From the NCBI RefSeq assembly GCF_904846055.1, contig NZ_CAJGYV010000001.1, forward strand, positions 868,001 through 932,000: a DNA stretch of 64,000 nt, written 5' to 3'. The position numbers and the translations under genes are program-made. Source of the DNA: Psychrobacter ciconiae (GTDB lineage: Bacteria > Pseudomonadota > Gammaproteobacteria > Pseudomonadales > Moraxellaceae). Of this stretch, positions 37,427 to 48,568 are shown piece after piece. The notes below the pieces were generated by a model, which saw nothing but the letters and a program-made list of their open reading frames with translations, did no database searches and was not told where the DNA came from. Each line of letters begins with the position of its first letter. Position 1 is the stretch's first letter.

Positions 37427-39028
37427 ATGACTTCATTGATGAACCAAAACGATTTTCCTGCGGTTGACGCGCATCAACACCGTGCGACAAAGGCGAATGC
37501 TAAGCCAAAAGCGCGCGTGGGAATTTTGGGTGGCGGCACGGCAGGGTCAACCATTGCCATCCGCTTAGCCGCCCTTGGGGTTGAAACTTATTTATTTGAA
37601 AAAAAAGCCTCATTAATTGATGGTCCGCCGATGTGTCATCTGCACGCCGGTGGCAATTTGTACCGCGAAATTCCTGATGAAGACTGCGTGGCGCTGCTTG
37701 AGCAGTGCATTGATATTGTTAGACTTTATCCTTATACCATCGACATTCGACCCACAGTGTTTGCTGTGCCGACCCGTGATGACGGCGCTCCTGAAGACTT
37801 ATTGCCAAGGCTTGAGACCTTAAAAAACGCCTATCAAGCGCTGGTTGACAGTGACATCAATAACAAAGTATTAGGCGAACCAGATAATTATTATCAGTTG
37901 TATTCGCATGAGCGCTTGCTTGAATTGGCACAACTGCCGCAAGTGGACGTTCCGGTGACCCTTGATGAGTGGATGATTCCGGTTGCCAAGTATTTGGATT
38001 TAAATAAAGTAAAATTTCCGCTGATTGCGGTTCAAGAATATGGCTGGAATATTTTTCGATTGGCAGCGTCGGCAAAGCTTGCGCTTGATGAGTATCCAAA
38101 CGCGCATGTCCTAACCAATACCTTGGTAAAACACGTCGCGCCGCTTGATTGCGAAAATTGCAGCAACGCCGACCATCATGTGAGTAAATGGCGCATCGAT
38201 TATCAAATTGAGGCATCAAACGCTCAAGACGCGGCTTTGCAATCGGTTGAGGTTGATTTTTTGGTGAATGCGGCGGGATTTCGAACCGGCGTGATTGATG
38301 ATTTGGTCGGGGTTTCGGTGACGCGAATGGTGGAATTTAAATCCTCATTTGTGACCCATTGGGACAACGCTGGCGGTCAAATTCCTGAGATTATTATTTA
38401 TGGTGAGCGCGGAACGCCTGAGGGCATGGCTCAGTTGACGCCGTATCCCAATGGTTATTTTCAAATTCACGGTATGAGCAAATTTATCACTCTATTTGAT
38501 GACGGCTTGGTGGCTTCAAGTGAGACCAGCGCCCAGCCAAAACTTGCTAAAAAATATGTCGATTATATCGACCAAGGTTGGGATAAGTCAGCGCTACAAG
38601 CCCGCGCTCAGCAAGCGATTGATTTTGTAGCACAGTTTGTTCCAAGCTTTCATAGCGCTCGAACGACCCAAAACGCGCTGTTTGGCGCTCAGCAAATCCC
38701 TGGCGAGGACGACACGCTTCGGGTGGCGGATATCAGTCTTTATCCCAACTTGCACTACGCTCGCGCCGAAAACGTCAAGGCATCTTCAACCTTGATTGCC
38801 GCGGATGAGGTCGTCAGCCAGCTTGTTCGGCTCAATATGATTGATGAAACAGCAGCCGAGGATGACGACCGCAAAAACCATGAGTGGCGATATTTGGTGC
38901 ATAATGATGACACGCATGTCGATGCGGTCGCGCGGATGCTTGCCACCAATCGCGGTTTTCCGGTGGATATGGCGCGGGTAAACAAAGGCATGCGTTTAGC
39001 AGCACTTTGTAGTTTAACGCCAGTTTAA
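37427..39028 (+). CDS. FAD-dependent oxidoreductase, substrate unknown
   Basis: 533 residues. After about 28 polar residues the FAD/NAD-binding Rossmann fingerprint GILGGGTAGSTIAIRLAALG with VETYLFEK places it among FAD-linked oxidoreductases. A later VDFLVNAAGFRTG is the usual second dinucleotide-binding strand. The remainder (YGERGTPEGMAQLTPYPNGYFQ, PNLHYARAENVKASSTLIAA) resembles DAO-like enzymes, but I cannot name the substrate. No partner gene adjoins it. The start is uncertain; ATG 37427 is 13 bases from its AAAGGAC. Confidence 0.8.
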   Translation: MTSLMNQNDFPAVDAHQHRATKANAKPKARVGILGGGTAGSTIAIRLAALGVETYLFEKKASLIDGPPMCHLHAGGNLYREIPDEDCVALLEQCIDIVRLYPYTIDIRPTVFAVPTRDDGAPEDLLPRLETLKNAYQALVDSDINNKVLGEPDNYYQLYSHERLLELAQLPQVDVPVTLDEWMIPVAKYLDLNKVKFPLIAVQEYGWNIFRLAASAKLALDEYPNAHVLTNTLVKHVAPLDCENCSNADHHVSKWRIDYQIEASNAQDAALQSVEVDFLVNAAGFRTGVIDDLVGVSVTRMVEFKSSFVTHWDNAGGQIPEIIIYGERGTPEGMAQLTPYPNGYFQIHGMSKFITLFDDGLVASSETSAQPKLAKKYVDYIDQGWDKSALQARAQQAIDFVAQFVPSFHSARTTQNALFGAQQIPGEDDTLRVADISLYPNLHYARAENVKASSTLIAADEVVSQLVRLNMIDETAAEDDDRKNHEWRYLVHNDDTHVDAVARMLATNRGFPVDMARVNKGMRLAALCSLTPV

Positions 39029-39041
39029 TTATTCATGACGT

Positions 39042-39072
39042 AAAAAAAGAGGCGCCATCAAGCGCCTTTTTA
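39042..39072. terminator. Terminator after FAD oxidoreductase
   Basis: AGGCGC (39050-39055) and GCGCCT (39062-39067) with a six-base loop, flanked by A7 and T5. Serves the oxidoreductase gene and possibly the convergent LOG gene. Confidence 0.85.
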
Positions 39073-39132
39073 TTTAAAGTTAGCTTTAATTTCGCTCAAT
39101 CAAGAATCAAGCAATCCTAGCTTTCTGTAACT

Positions 39133-39810
39133 TTAGCTTCCTGCCATTTTATCGGTATCGACCGGCTCATCAATTTTGACCAACACATGAAGTAATTCAA
39201 TGGCGTCATCAACGCTATTACAAACTACTAAGCGCTCAAGGTCATCTTGTTTCATAAAGCCTTGCTCAGCGGTAAATGCCAAATGCTCAATCAAACGGTC
39301 ATAAAAGCCATTGATGTTTAAAATAATCATCGGCTTTTCATGTTGATACAACTGCCGCCACGTGGCGATTTCCATGATTTCCTCAAGCGTTCCAAGACCA
39401 CCCGGCAAGGTAATAAAGGCATCGGCGTATTCTGCCATGACCGTTTTTCGGGTGTGCATGGTATCGGTCAAATGCAGCCGCGTTAACGCATCGTGAGCAA
39501 CTTCATGCTTGAGCATAAAGGTTGGAATGACCCCAACCGCTTGCGCGCCGCCTTTGATGATCTCATCGGCAACTGCGCCCATAAGCCCAATGCTTGCGCC
39601 GCCATAAACCAGCCCCATGCCGTTTTGTGCAAGCTTCTGCCCAAGCTCGCGTGCTGCCTGCTCATAAATGCCATCATTGCCAAGCCGTGAGCCGCAATAT
39701 ACCGCAACCAGTGGCATCTCAAGCGTTGATTTGTCAATTGCCTGTTCAATGTGGGCAATGTCTTGACCGGTAAGCACTTCGTAATTGTGATTGTTAATCG
39801 TCATTTGCAT
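39133..39810 (-). CDS. LOG-family nucleoside monophosphate phosphoribohydrolase
   Basis: 225 residues with the Rossmann fold of the TIGR00730/LOG family. AVYCGSRLGN opens the fold; GLVYGGASIGLMG follows; MHTRK (Arg121) and PGGLGTLEE (136-144) form the catalytic region. Bacterial members hydrolyse nucleotide N-glycosidic bonds and are often mis-labelled lysine decarboxylase. AAGGAG precedes ATG 39810. Monocistronic by appearance. Confidence 0.87.
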   Translation of the reverse strand: MQMTINNHNYEVLTGQDIAHIEQAIDKSTLEMPLVAVYCGSRLGNDGIYEQAARELGQKLAQNGMGLVYGGASIGLMGAVADEIIKGGAQAVGVIPTFMLKHEVAHDALTRLHLTDTMHTRKTVMAEYADAFITLPGGLGTLEEIMEIATWRQLYQHEKPMIILNINGFYDRLIEHLAFTAEQGFMKQDDLERLVVCNSVDDAIELLHVLVKIDEPVDTDKMAGS

Positions 39811-40046
39811 AAAATCTCCTTAAATATTCACTCTTGGCATGTCATATTATTATTTAACGCCAAAATCCCTCAAAACTCGCCCTGTCGTTATCTTAGCATA
39901 CGCTAAAAGTGGTCTTGGTTACTACAGTTTATTACTGCGTAATGGATATGTTGTTCAGACAGTTTTATCAAACAAACGGGTGGAAATTTTAAGAAGTAAA
40001 TAAAGGCAGATTGCGGCAAGTTTTAGCCAATGCTTGAGCTGATATC

Positions 40047-41462
40047 TCAAAAACAGTTGCGCCGCTTGGCAAAAATAATACGAAAGGTTGAGCCTTTATT
40101 TTCAGCAGAATCAATTTTTAACGTCGCATCATGCTGATAAAGGACGTGCTTGACGATGGCAAGACCAAGTCCTGTGCCACCAGCGTTACGGCTGCGACCA
40201 CTATCAACGCGATAAAATCGTTCGGTGAGCCGCTCAATGTGCGCCGGCGCAATCCCAATGCCGTTATCGGTCACGACAAATTCCATACCATCCGCACCTT
40301 GTCGCCAAGTGATACGAATATCGCCGCCCTTTGGGGTGTATTTGATGGCATTGACGACTAAATTTTGTAGCGCGCTGGTCAAATAAAACGCCGCCCCAAA
40401 AATGTGCTGCTGGCTTTGAATATCAAGGCTGATGTCATGACCAAAGTCTTTATTATACGTTTTAGCTTCCTCAAAAATTTGGCTGATAAGCTGCGGCATA
40501 TCAATGCAAGTCTGGTCGGGGGCTTCATCGTTTTCAAGCCTTGATAACAGCAATAAGTCATTAACGATGCTGTTCATCCGTGCGGTTTGTTGGGTCATCA
40601 GCTCAAAGCCGCGCTGCCAGTTTGGGGCAAGGTCAGGTTGATCTGAAAAGGTTTCTAAATAGCCCATCAACACGGTTAAAGGCGTTCGCAGTTCGTGCGA
40701 AACGTTTGCCACAAAATCGCGGCGCATGTGCTCTAAATGCTGCAACCTTGTGACGTCATAAATCATCAACAGCTTTTCGCTACCAAAATGGGTCACTTCA
40801 CATTTTAAATAGCGGTTGGGATTTTGCCAAAATACCAAATGAATACCGTTGTTGGGCGTGGTGGCAGTTTTATAATAATGGTGAAACTCGCTTACCGGAA
40901 TTAAGTTTAAAATGCTGTTGTTTTTATCGGCAGAGGTCAATGACAACAGCTTTTCGGCGGCTTGGTTCCACCATTCAATGCCGTCATTATCGTTCAATAA
41001 AATAACCGCGTTTTGTAGCGATAACAGCGAGCTTCTGATTTTTTTACTCAATCCCAAAAGCTGCAACTGCGCTTGGCGTTCTTGTTTGCGCCGATCATAA
41101 AGGTGGGTTGCCACCGCGCCAAGGGTTCCTATCATCTCAGGCGGCGGATTGTTCGATGGGGCGGCAATCCACGTCAAAAAACGCTGAGTGTGATACAGCC
41201 GCCAAATCCCGTAGCCCATAAAAGCAACAAAAAACCCAAGCCCCCAATACTGGCTATAAGCACCAATAATGACCGCCACAATTAACCAAAGCAAAAAAAC
41301 AGGCGCATCTGACCACACCGAGGGCGCTTTGAAGGTCGCGTGATGCTCTGGCGTGTTAGGGGCGCTCATCGGTGGCAAGGCGTCGGTCAGCTCGTCACCG
41401 GTATTTTTTTCAAGCGCAATTTGCTCAAGATTTGTAGTAGGGTCAGGTTTTTGTGTGAACAT
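40047..41462 (-). CDS. phoR: Phosphate-regulon sensor histidine kinase PhoR
   Basis: 471 residues. Two membrane segments lie near residues 53-70 and 72-90, followed by a PAS-like domain (about 145-240). The kinase has His256 in FVANVSHELRTPLTVLMGYL, N-box NLVVNAIKYTPKGG and the G1/G2 boxes DNGIGIAP and GTGLGLAIVKH. PhoR phosphorylates PhoB under phosphate limitation. It lies 35 bases after phoB. No good Shine-Dalgarno precedes ATG 41462, so translation may be coupled. Pst/PhoU genes are not in the window. Confidence 0.93.
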   Translation of the reverse strand: MFTQKPDPTTNLEQIALEKNTGDELTDALPPMSAPNTPEHHATFKAPSVWSDAPVFLLWLIVAVIIGAYSQYWGLGFFVAFMGYGIWRLYHTQRFLTWIAAPSNNPPPEMIGTLGAVATHLYDRRKQERQAQLQLLGLSKKIRSSLLSLQNAVILLNDNDGIEWWNQAAEKLLSLTSADKNNSILNLIPVSEFHHYYKTATTPNNGIHLVFWQNPNRYLKCEVTHFGSEKLLMIYDVTRLQHLEHMRRDFVANVSHELRTPLTVLMGYLETFSDQPDLAPNWQRGFELMTQQTARMNSIVNDLLLLSRLENDEAPDQTCIDMPQLISQIFEEAKTYNKDFGHDISLDIQSQQHIFGAAFYLTSALQNLVVNAIKYTPKGGDIRITWRQGADGMEFVVTDNGIGIAPAHIERLTERFYRVDSGRSRNAGGTGLGLAIVKHVLYQHDATLKIDSAENKGSTFRIIFAKRRNCF

Positions 41463-41497
41463 GGCAACTTTAATTGTAGTCTTGAATGAACTTAACG

Positions 41498-42193
41498 CTA
41501 GTTTTGAATGGAAAAGCGATAACCAATACCACGAACGGTTTGGATGGCTTTGGCGCAGTCGTAAGGCTCAAGCAAGCGCCGCAGTCGGCGGATATAAACG
41601 TCAATGGTGCGGTCTTCAATATAAACCGTACTGCCCCAAACTTGATCGAGCAGCTGATTGCGAGAATAAGCGCGCTCAGGGTGGGTCATAAAAAACGCCA
41701 ATAGGCGATACTCGGTCGGACAAAGCTCTAAATGCTGACCGCTGGCGCTGATTCTGCGGCTGCCATGATCAAGGCAAAGGTTACCAACCTCGATGCGCTT
41801 ATCGGCAGTAATGCCTTGCGTCCGGCGCAATACCGCGTTGATTCGCGATACCAACTCACGCGTTGAAAACGGCTTGGTGATATAATCGTCCGCACCAGCG
41901 TCAAGACCCTGAACCTTGTGACCTTCCTCGCCTTTTGCGGTGAGCATGATGACGGGGATTTCACAAAGTAGCGCGTCTTTTTTGAGCATCCGGCAAAAAT
42001 CCACGCCGCTTTGGTCATTAGGCAGCATCCAATCAAGTAAAATTAGCGCCGGTCTGCAATCGACCACCAGCTGATGCGCCTCGGTGACATCGCCTGCCTG
42101 CAAACAGTCAAACCCCGCCAATTCTAGCGTCATCACAATCATTTCGCGAATGGCGGCTTCATCTTCTACAATTAAAACTGGCTTTTGACTCAC
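41498..42193 (-). CDS. phoB: Phosphate-regulon response regulator PhoB
   Basis: Two-component regulator binding Pho boxes. The start is GTG at 42193 (VSQKPVLIVEDEA, read as Met), with AAAGGAG nine bases upstream; a further in-frame GTG at 42220 covers the ribosome-binding site and is less likely. 231 residues. Receiver residues are Asp11/Glu10 and phospho-acceptor Asp54 in LLDWMLPN. The C-terminal winged helix has the OmpR/PhoB pattern (RLLAFFMTHPERAYSRNQLL, IDVYIRRLRRLL). A clear Pho box lies upstream, implying autoregulation. Confidence 0.95.
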   Translation of the reverse strand: MSQKPVLIVEDEAAIREMIVMTLELAGFDCLQAGDVTEAHQLVVDCRPALILLDWMLPNDQSGVDFCRMLKKDALLCEIPVIMLTAKGEEGHKVQGLDAGADDYITKPFSTRELVSRINAVLRRTQGITADKRIEVGNLCLDHGSRRISASGQHLELCPTEYRLLAFFMTHPERAYSRNQLLDQVWGSTVYIEDRTIDVYIRRLRRLLEPYDCAKAIQTVRGIGYRFSIQN

Positions 42194-42223
42194 GGGGGTA
42201 TTCTCCTTTAACAGTGCCACCTT

Positions 42224-42257
42224 ATTAAACCTGAAAATTATGACAAGATGATGACAA
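42224..42257 (-). promoter_or_regulatory. Pho box and -10 of phoB
   Basis: On the minus strand TTGTCAT-CATC-TTGTCAT (42257-42240) is two 7-bp direct repeats with a four-base spacer, the known Pho-box layout. Ten bases downstream is TTTAAT (42229-42224), a fitting -10. The box replaces the -35, as in PhoB-activated promoters. It lies 47 bases upstream of the phoB GTG. Supports phosphate-responsive autoregulation of phoBR. Confidence 0.85.
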
Positions 42258-42288
42258 CGTGATGGCGGTTACAAGCGTCAGTTTTTCC

Positions 42289-42741
42289 CTAAACTTCTAA
42301 TAAAAACGTCAATGGACCATCGTTGATATTATCAACCTGCATATTTGCGCCAAACTGACCGGTGGCAACGCTTGCAAAATTGGCTTGAGCATAAATGACG
42401 ATGTCATCAAACAGTGCCTTTGCCAAATCTGGTCGCATCGCCCCGCCAAAATCAGGGCGGCGACCGCTGTTGGTGTTTGCCATCAAGGTAAATTGCGGCA
42501 CTAAAAGCAAGCCGCCGCCAACTTGAGCCACATTTAAATCAAGTTTTCCGGCTTTTGCCGCATCTTCCTTATTTTCAAAAATGCGGTACGTCAATATTTT
42601 ATCGATGAGCTTTTTGCCCGTTTCAATATCATCGTCATGACCGATGCCGATATATGCCAAAATACCGTGGTCGATGGCGCCGACAGTTTCGCCATCAACG
42701 CGAACGAAAGCGCGGCTGACCCGCTGAATGACCGCTTTCAT
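42289..42741 (-). CDS. dtd: D-aminoacyl-tRNA deacylase
   Basis: Removes D-amino acids mischarged on tRNA. The 150 residues start MKAVIQRVSRAFVRVDGE and contain LLLVPQFTLMANTNSGRRPDF, with the Ser-Gln-type active site region (here PQFTL), and the C-terminal INDGPLTFLLEV (the Gly-cis-Pro-like NxGP). AAAGGAG precedes ATG 42741. It is upstream of the phoB promoter, same direction. Confidence 0.95.
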   Translation of the reverse strand: MKAVIQRVSRAFVRVDGETVGAIDHGILAYIGIGHDDDIETGKKLIDKILTYRIFENKEDAAKAGKLDLNVAQVGGGLLLVPQFTLMANTNSGRRPDFGGAMRPDLAKALFDDIVIYAQANFASVATGQFGANMQVDNINDGPLTFLLEV

Positions 42742-42922
42742 AATGCTCCTTTTACTGATTTGGTAGTGTTGACGCCACTAAGATTTTATTAACGTCGATT
42801 GCAGTATCAATACCACGAGCCATTATCACAAGACTGGCTGGCATGATACCATAGGGCAATTTTCTCACCTTTTATTTTAAATTGCAGCTTTTACTTTTGA
42901 CCACTTTTTCTTGGACACTCTT

Positions 42923-43771
42923 ATGACTTTATTTACCTCACTTCAGCAAATCGTCCCGCAGCAAAAGCTCAGCCAACTTGCAGGACGCTTAGCCGAAAGC
43001 CGCCATCCCATCGTCAAGCGCGCCATCATCCGAAGCTTTGCAAAAGCTTATGGCATCACCCTTGAGGATTATGAGCGCGAAAGCCTCAACGCTTACGACA
43101 GCTTTAACGACTTTTTTACCCGCGAGTTAAAAGCTGATGCTCGCGATTTAGACGTAACCAAAAACGGCATCTTAAGTCCGGCAGATGGGGTGATTTCACA
43201 GCTTGGCGCAATTGATAAGCACAACGTTTTGCAAGCCAAAGGTCGCCATTATGACATCGGGCAGTTGCTTGCTGATAATGATGACGGCAATTATTTTAAA
43301 GATGGCAGCTTTGCGACCGTTTATCTGGCGCCAAGCAACTATCACCGCGTCCATATGCCGTTTGATGGCACACTTGTGGAGACGCGCTATATCCCAGGAT
43401 CACTGTTTTCGGTCAATACGGTGACCGCAGCGAACATTCCGGATTTATTTGCCCGCAATGAGCGCTTGGTTTGTGTGTTTGATACTGACTTTGGTCGCGC
43501 GGCGGTGGTCATGGTCGGCGCTATGATTGTGGCGGGCATTGAAACAGTCGCCACGGGCAAAATTGAGCGAACGCCAAACATTCAGCAGCAAACGCATGAG
43601 TTATCCCTCAAAAAAGGCGAGGAGCTTGGCAGATTTTATCTGGGCTCAACAGCGATTGTGGTGTTGCCAAAAGCCGCAAAAACAACTTGGCAAGCTGATT
43701 TAACTGCCGGAAGCATTGTTCAAATGGGGCAGTTACTTGGTATTAATCAACCAGAACAATCAGAACCATAA
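42923..43771 (+). CDS. psd: Phosphatidylserine decarboxylase proenzyme
   Basis: Makes phosphatidylethanolamine at the inner membrane. I start at ATG 42923 (282 residues); the in-frame codon at 42911 is TTG. Residues read as the D-H-S system: Asp88 in SPADGV, His144 in YHRVHMP and the self-cleavage motif LGST with Ser242, which becomes the pyruvoyl group. FNDFFTRELK is also conserved. Strong terminator after it; isochorismatase gene converges. Confidence 0.95.
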   Translation: MTLFTSLQQIVPQQKLSQLAGRLAESRHPIVKRAIIRSFAKAYGITLEDYERESLNAYDSFNDFFTRELKADARDLDVTKNGILSPADGVISQLGAIDKHNVLQAKGRHYDIGQLLADNDDGNYFKDGSFATVYLAPSNYHRVHMPFDGTLVETRYIPGSLFSVNTVTAANIPDLFARNERLVCVFDTDFGRAAVVMVGAMIVAGIETVATGKIERTPNIQQQTHELSLKKGEELGRFYLGSTAIVVLPKAAKTTWQADLTAGSIVQMGQLLGINQPEQSEP

Positions 43772-43786
43772 AAATAAATTGCCAAA

Positions 43787-43832
43787 ATAAAAAGCTAAAG
43801 CGGTGATTAAAATTGCCGCTTTAGCTTTTGTT
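43787..43832. terminator. Bidirectional terminator psd / hydrolase
   Basis: A 14-bp perfect stem, AAAGCTAAAGCGG and its complement (43790-43803 with 43816-43829), around a 12-base loop, T-rich at both ends. Very stable. Confidence 0.93.
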
Positions 43833-43864
43833 TATTTAATTCGCTTTTAAATGGCTTTTAATAA

Positions 43865-44440
43865 CTATTTAATCAAACTGCTAATCGTTTTAAAAGCAGG
43901 GTCTTGGCTTGATCGGCAAAGCTCAAACAAGACCGTCTCAACCGTGGTCACCACGCCGCCTGCTCGGCGAATCCGGCGCAAGGCTTGCTTTTTATCATAA
44001 GGAAAACGTGAGCCGACGGCATCGCCAATAATCACCGGCTGCATGCCATTATCAAGCAAATCAAGCGCCGTTTGCAACACGCAAACATGGGTCTCAACGC
44101 CACAAAGCAAGACCGTGCTGCGGTTTTGCTGCGCCAAATAATGCCAAGAGGTGTCGGTATCGCAAGCACTAAAGGTCACTTTTTCAAAGCTTTTGGCGTT
44201 GTCGCCTTGCAGCAGTTCGCGAACTTCAGGAAGGGTGTCGCCAAGACCTTTTTTATATTGCTCATTGAGCATGATTGGAATATCAAGCGCTTGCAAACCT
44301 TTAATTAAGGTGACGATTTTATTGACGACGGCTTCATGGTTTTCGATATGCGGGGTCAGGCGCTCTTGAACATCAATCACCATCGCTTGGGTGTTTTCGC
44401 GGGAAATGCGGTAGGTTTTGTCAGAAAACATGGTCGACAT
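43865..44440 (-). CDS. Isochorismatase-family cysteine hydrolase
   Basis: 191 residues with the family triad: Asp23 in VIDVQERL, Lys87 in FEKVTFSAC and Cys120 in CGVETHVCV. Size and motifs match the YcaC/ISOC-like hydrolases rather than true isochorismatase of siderophore pathways. No entB-type partner adjoins. AAGGAG precedes ATG 44440; another Met is at residue 4. Substrate unknown. Confidence 0.87.
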   Translation of the reverse strand: MSTMFSDKTYRISRENTQAMVIDVQERLTPHIENHEAVVNKIVTLIKGLQALDIPIMLNEQYKKGLGDTLPEVRELLQGDNAKSFEKVTFSACDTDTSWHYLAQQNRSTVLLCGVETHVCVLQTALDLLDNGMQPVIIGDAVGSRFPYDKKQALRRIRRAGGVVTTVETVLFELCRSSQDPAFKTISSLIK

Positions 44441-44603
44441 AGTACGCTCCTTGTCGGCGGCAAAGCTGGCGCGCCAAAAATAGCCATCGTTTATTGTTAT
44501 TTTGCCTCTCTTATTTAGTCATATTTTGTCGATATCGTCAATGAGGATAACTTTCGGTAACAACTTATTTCAATCGCTTATTTGATTTATAGATTTTTAA
44601 TAT

Positions 44604-44633
44604 AAAAAACCCCTTGTTAAAAAGAGGTTTTTT
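44604..44633 (-). terminator. Terminator of fadBA
   Basis: On the minus strand AACCTCTT pairs with AAGGGGTT (one U-G) around a six-base loop, followed by T6. It is about 40 bases after the fadA stop. Confidence 0.8.
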
Positions 44634-44671
44634 AATTTTAATCAAAACATTTTTGCTTAAAAATTAACTTA

Positions 44672-45913
<1,242 letters not shown>

Positions 45914-45969
45914 TCAATCCAAGCTTTGCCACTAAATTTTGAGTTAAAAAAAATTTTATTTACGGCAAA

Positions 45970-48129
45970 TTAAGCGACCGGATAAAAGGTCTCACCGTTG
46001 GCTGCCATATCGCGGATTTTTTGCGGGGCTTCATAAGCTTTGCCCAAGTGCGCGTATTTTTCGCAAAGCTTGAGGTAGTTTTTGACGCCCATTTGATCGA
46101 TATAGCGGCAAGGACCACCACGGAACGGCGGGAATCCCACCCCCATAATCATTGCCATATCGGCTTCGGCAGGCGTTGCGACAATATTGTCTTCAAGGCA
46201 GCGAACCGTTTCGTTACAAAACGCCAGCATCATTCGGTCAATGATGGTTTGGTCGTCAAAGGATTGCTTGTCGCTGTCGGTGGTTGCTTTTAGCAGCTCA
46301 TAAGTGGCGTCATCGGCGACTTTTTTCGGCTTGCCGCGCTTGTCGGTCTCATACTTATAAAAGCCCACGCCATTTTTTTGACCCAAGCGATTGTTTTCAA
46401 ACAGCTGCTCAATCGCGCCTTTATAATCCGGCTTCATGCGGTCAGGATAGCCTTCTGCCATGACTTCCGCGCCGTGAACGCCAGTATCAAGACCAACGAC
46501 GTCAATCAAATAGGCAGGTCCCATTGGCCAGCCGAATTTTTCCATAACCTTATCAACGTGAACAAAATCCGCGCCTTGCTTAAGCAGCAAATCAAACGCG
46601 CCAAAGTAGGGGAACAACACGCGGTTCACCAAAAATCCGGGGCAGTCATTCACAACAACGGGAACTTTGCCCATTTTGGTGGCAAGGGCAACGGTAGTGG
46701 CTACTGCTTCTTCAGAGGATTTTTTACCGCGGATGACTTCAACGAGTGGCATTTTATGAACGGGGTTAAAAAAGTGCATGCCTACAAAGTTTTCAGGGCG
46801 CTGCAAAACTTCGGCTAAATACGTGATGGAAATGGTTGAGGTATTCGATGCCAAAATGCAGTTGTCTTTGACCAAGCCTTCGACTTCTTTTAACACCGCA
46901 TGTTTGACTTTTGGGTTTTCGACGACGGCTTCAATGACGATGTCGGTATCGCTAAAATCGCCGTAGTTGAGCGTTGGGCGAATGTGGCTAAGCGTTTGTC
47001 CCATTTGCGTGGCGTTGATTTTACCGCGGTCAACGAGTTTACCAAGCAATTTGCTAGCTTCATTCATCCCTAAATCAAGCTGCTCGGCCTTGATGTCTTT
47101 CATGATAATCGGCAAGCCTTTACTCGCCGCTTGATAGGCAATGCCGCCGCCCATGATGCCAGCGCCAAGAACGGCAGCTTCGTTAATCTCATGAGCTTGC
47201 TTGCTGTGTTTTTTAGCCAATTTTTTCACGAGTTGGTCATTTAAAAATAAACCAACCAAGCTTTCCGCTTGTGGCGTTTTAGCGGCTTTGGCAAACCCTG
47301 CTGCTTCAATAGCAATGGCTTTATCGCGTGGCAGATTGACGTGCTTTTCCATTGCCTCAATAGCTAAGGCTGGCGCAGGATATTGTTTTGGATTGGCTTT
47401 AGCAAAAATCATGCCTTTGGCGCTGTTAAATGCCATGGCTTGCTCAAGCGGATTGAGTTTCACCGGATTAACTTTTTCATCATGACGCGCTTGCCAATCA
47501 AGCTCGCCTGAGATGCACTTTTTGACCAAATCAATCGCCGCATCTTGCAACTCATCATTTGAAACGGTCGCATCCACCAAGCCAAGCTTTAACGCATCCA
47601 GCGGCTTTTTGGGCGTTCCGGTGGCAATCAGCTCAAGCGCATTATCAATGCCAATCAGGCGCGTGGTGCGAACCGTTCCGCCAAAGCCGGGGAAAATACC
47701 AAGCTGAGTCTCTGGCAGTCCAATAACTGCCTTGTCGCCCATCACGCGGTAATCACAAACGAGCGTCATCTCGCAACCACCGCCAAGCGCTGCGCCATTA
47801 ATCGCCGCAACTTTTGGAAACGGCAAATCTTCAAAGCGGTTAAAGCTGTCGTTAATCTCAATCAGCCAATTTTTAATATCGTCTTCTGGCTGCTTAAATG
47901 AGGCAACAAATTCGGTAATGTCCGCCCCTGCGATAAACACGCTTTTGCCTGAGGTGACAATCAGCCCTTTGACCGCATCATTGTTTTCAAGGGCGCTGAC
48001 CGCGTCGCTAAACTGCTTGTTGGTCTCTTTATCAAATTTATTGACGCTCTCGCCTTGTGCGTCGTAATGCATATTGGCAATGCCACCTTCCAGCAAACTG
48101 ACGCTGATGCGGTTTCCTTGATAAATCAT
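45970..48129 (-). CDS. fadB: Fatty acid oxidation complex alpha subunit FadB
   Basis: 719-residue multifunctional enzyme: enoyl-CoA hydratase/isomerase N-terminal half ([29 protein letters not shown] with catalytic Glu residues), followed by the 3-hydroxyacyl-CoA dehydrogenase half with Rossmann [12 protein letters not shown] and [15 protein letters not shown]. Works with FadA in beta-oxidation. AAGGAG precedes ATG 48129. It leads the fadBA operon; a short inverted repeat 84 bases upstream may be an operator. Confidence 0.97.
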   Translation of the reverse strand: MIYQGNRISVSLLEGGIANMHYDAQGESVNKFDKETNKQFSDAVSALENNDAVKGLIVTSGKSVFIAGADITEFVASFKQPEDDIKNWLIEINDSFNRFEDLPFPKVAAINGAALGGGCEMTLVCDYRVMGDKAVIGLPETQLGIFPGFGGTVRTTRLIGIDNALELIATGTPKKPLDALKLGLVDATVSNDELQDAAIDLVKKCISGELDWQARHDEKVNPVKLNPLEQAMAFNSAKGMIFAKANPKQYPAPALAIEAMEKHVNLPRDKAIAIEAAGFAKAAKTPQAESLVGLFLNDQLVKKLAKKHSKQAHEINEAAVLGAGIMGGGIAYQAASKGLPIIMKDIKAEQLDLGMNEASKLLGKLVDRGKINATQMGQTLSHIRPTLNYGDFSDTDIVIEAVVENPKVKHAVLKEVEGLVKDNCILASNTSTISITYLAEVLQRPENFVGMHFFNPVHKMPLVEVIRGKKSSEEAVATTVALATKMGKVPVVVNDCPGFLVNRVLFPYFGAFDLLLKQGADFVHVDKVMEKFGWPMGPAYLIDVVGLDTGVHGAEVMAEGYPDRMKPDYKGAIEQLFENNRLGQKNGVGFYKYETDKRGKPKKVADDATYELLKATTDSDKQSFDDQTIIDRMMLAFCNETVRCLEDNIVATPAEADMAMIMGVGFPPFRGGPCRYIDQMGVKNYLKLCEKYAHLGKAYEAPQKIRDMAANGETFYPVA

Positions 48130-48568
48130 GTCGCGCTCCTTGAATTTTTAAAATTTTTATAAAATGAATGTCATTAAAATTTGACCACCTAGCAAAAATC
48201 GCTGCCAATTGCCAAACGGTTTGCCGCAATTAGTGTAGAAGATTGCGCTGCCTGCTGTCATAAGCCAATCCAAACTCATAAGTCATGACTGATTAGTCAT
48301 TTTCTAAATGAGTTAAGTTGGGGTAAAAAAGCAAAATTTTGGTCAGCAATTATCAAATCATAATCAAACGGGAAGTTAAACCGCCAATACGTAACCAAAT
48401 TCTAACTTTGCCTCAAGATTATCAACCTTCACAGATTGACACCCGATTGTCACCCTTATAGACCAAGAGCGGCTTTGTCTTTTACTATCATGCTACAATT
48501 ACCACTCATCATTTTATGCTTAAATCTTTAGGTTACTTTCTTCTTTTATTAAAAAGGTTGACTCTTTT
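48130..48568. other. Divergent control region fadB / ispA
   Basis: 439 bases containing both 5' regions and no gene. CAAAC-G-GTTTG (48213-48223) is an 11-base inverted repeat upstream of fadB; the rest is AT-rich with no strong sigma-70 match that I would defend. Confidence 0.5.
48213..48223. promoter_or_regulatory. Possible PsrA/FadR-type operator upstream of fadB
   Basis: CAAAC-G-GTTTG is a small inverted repeat 84-94 bases upstream of the fadB start. Known PsrA sites in pseudomonads have CAAAC and GTTTG arms with two to four bases between; here the gap is one. The similarity is suggestive only. Confidence 0.3.
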
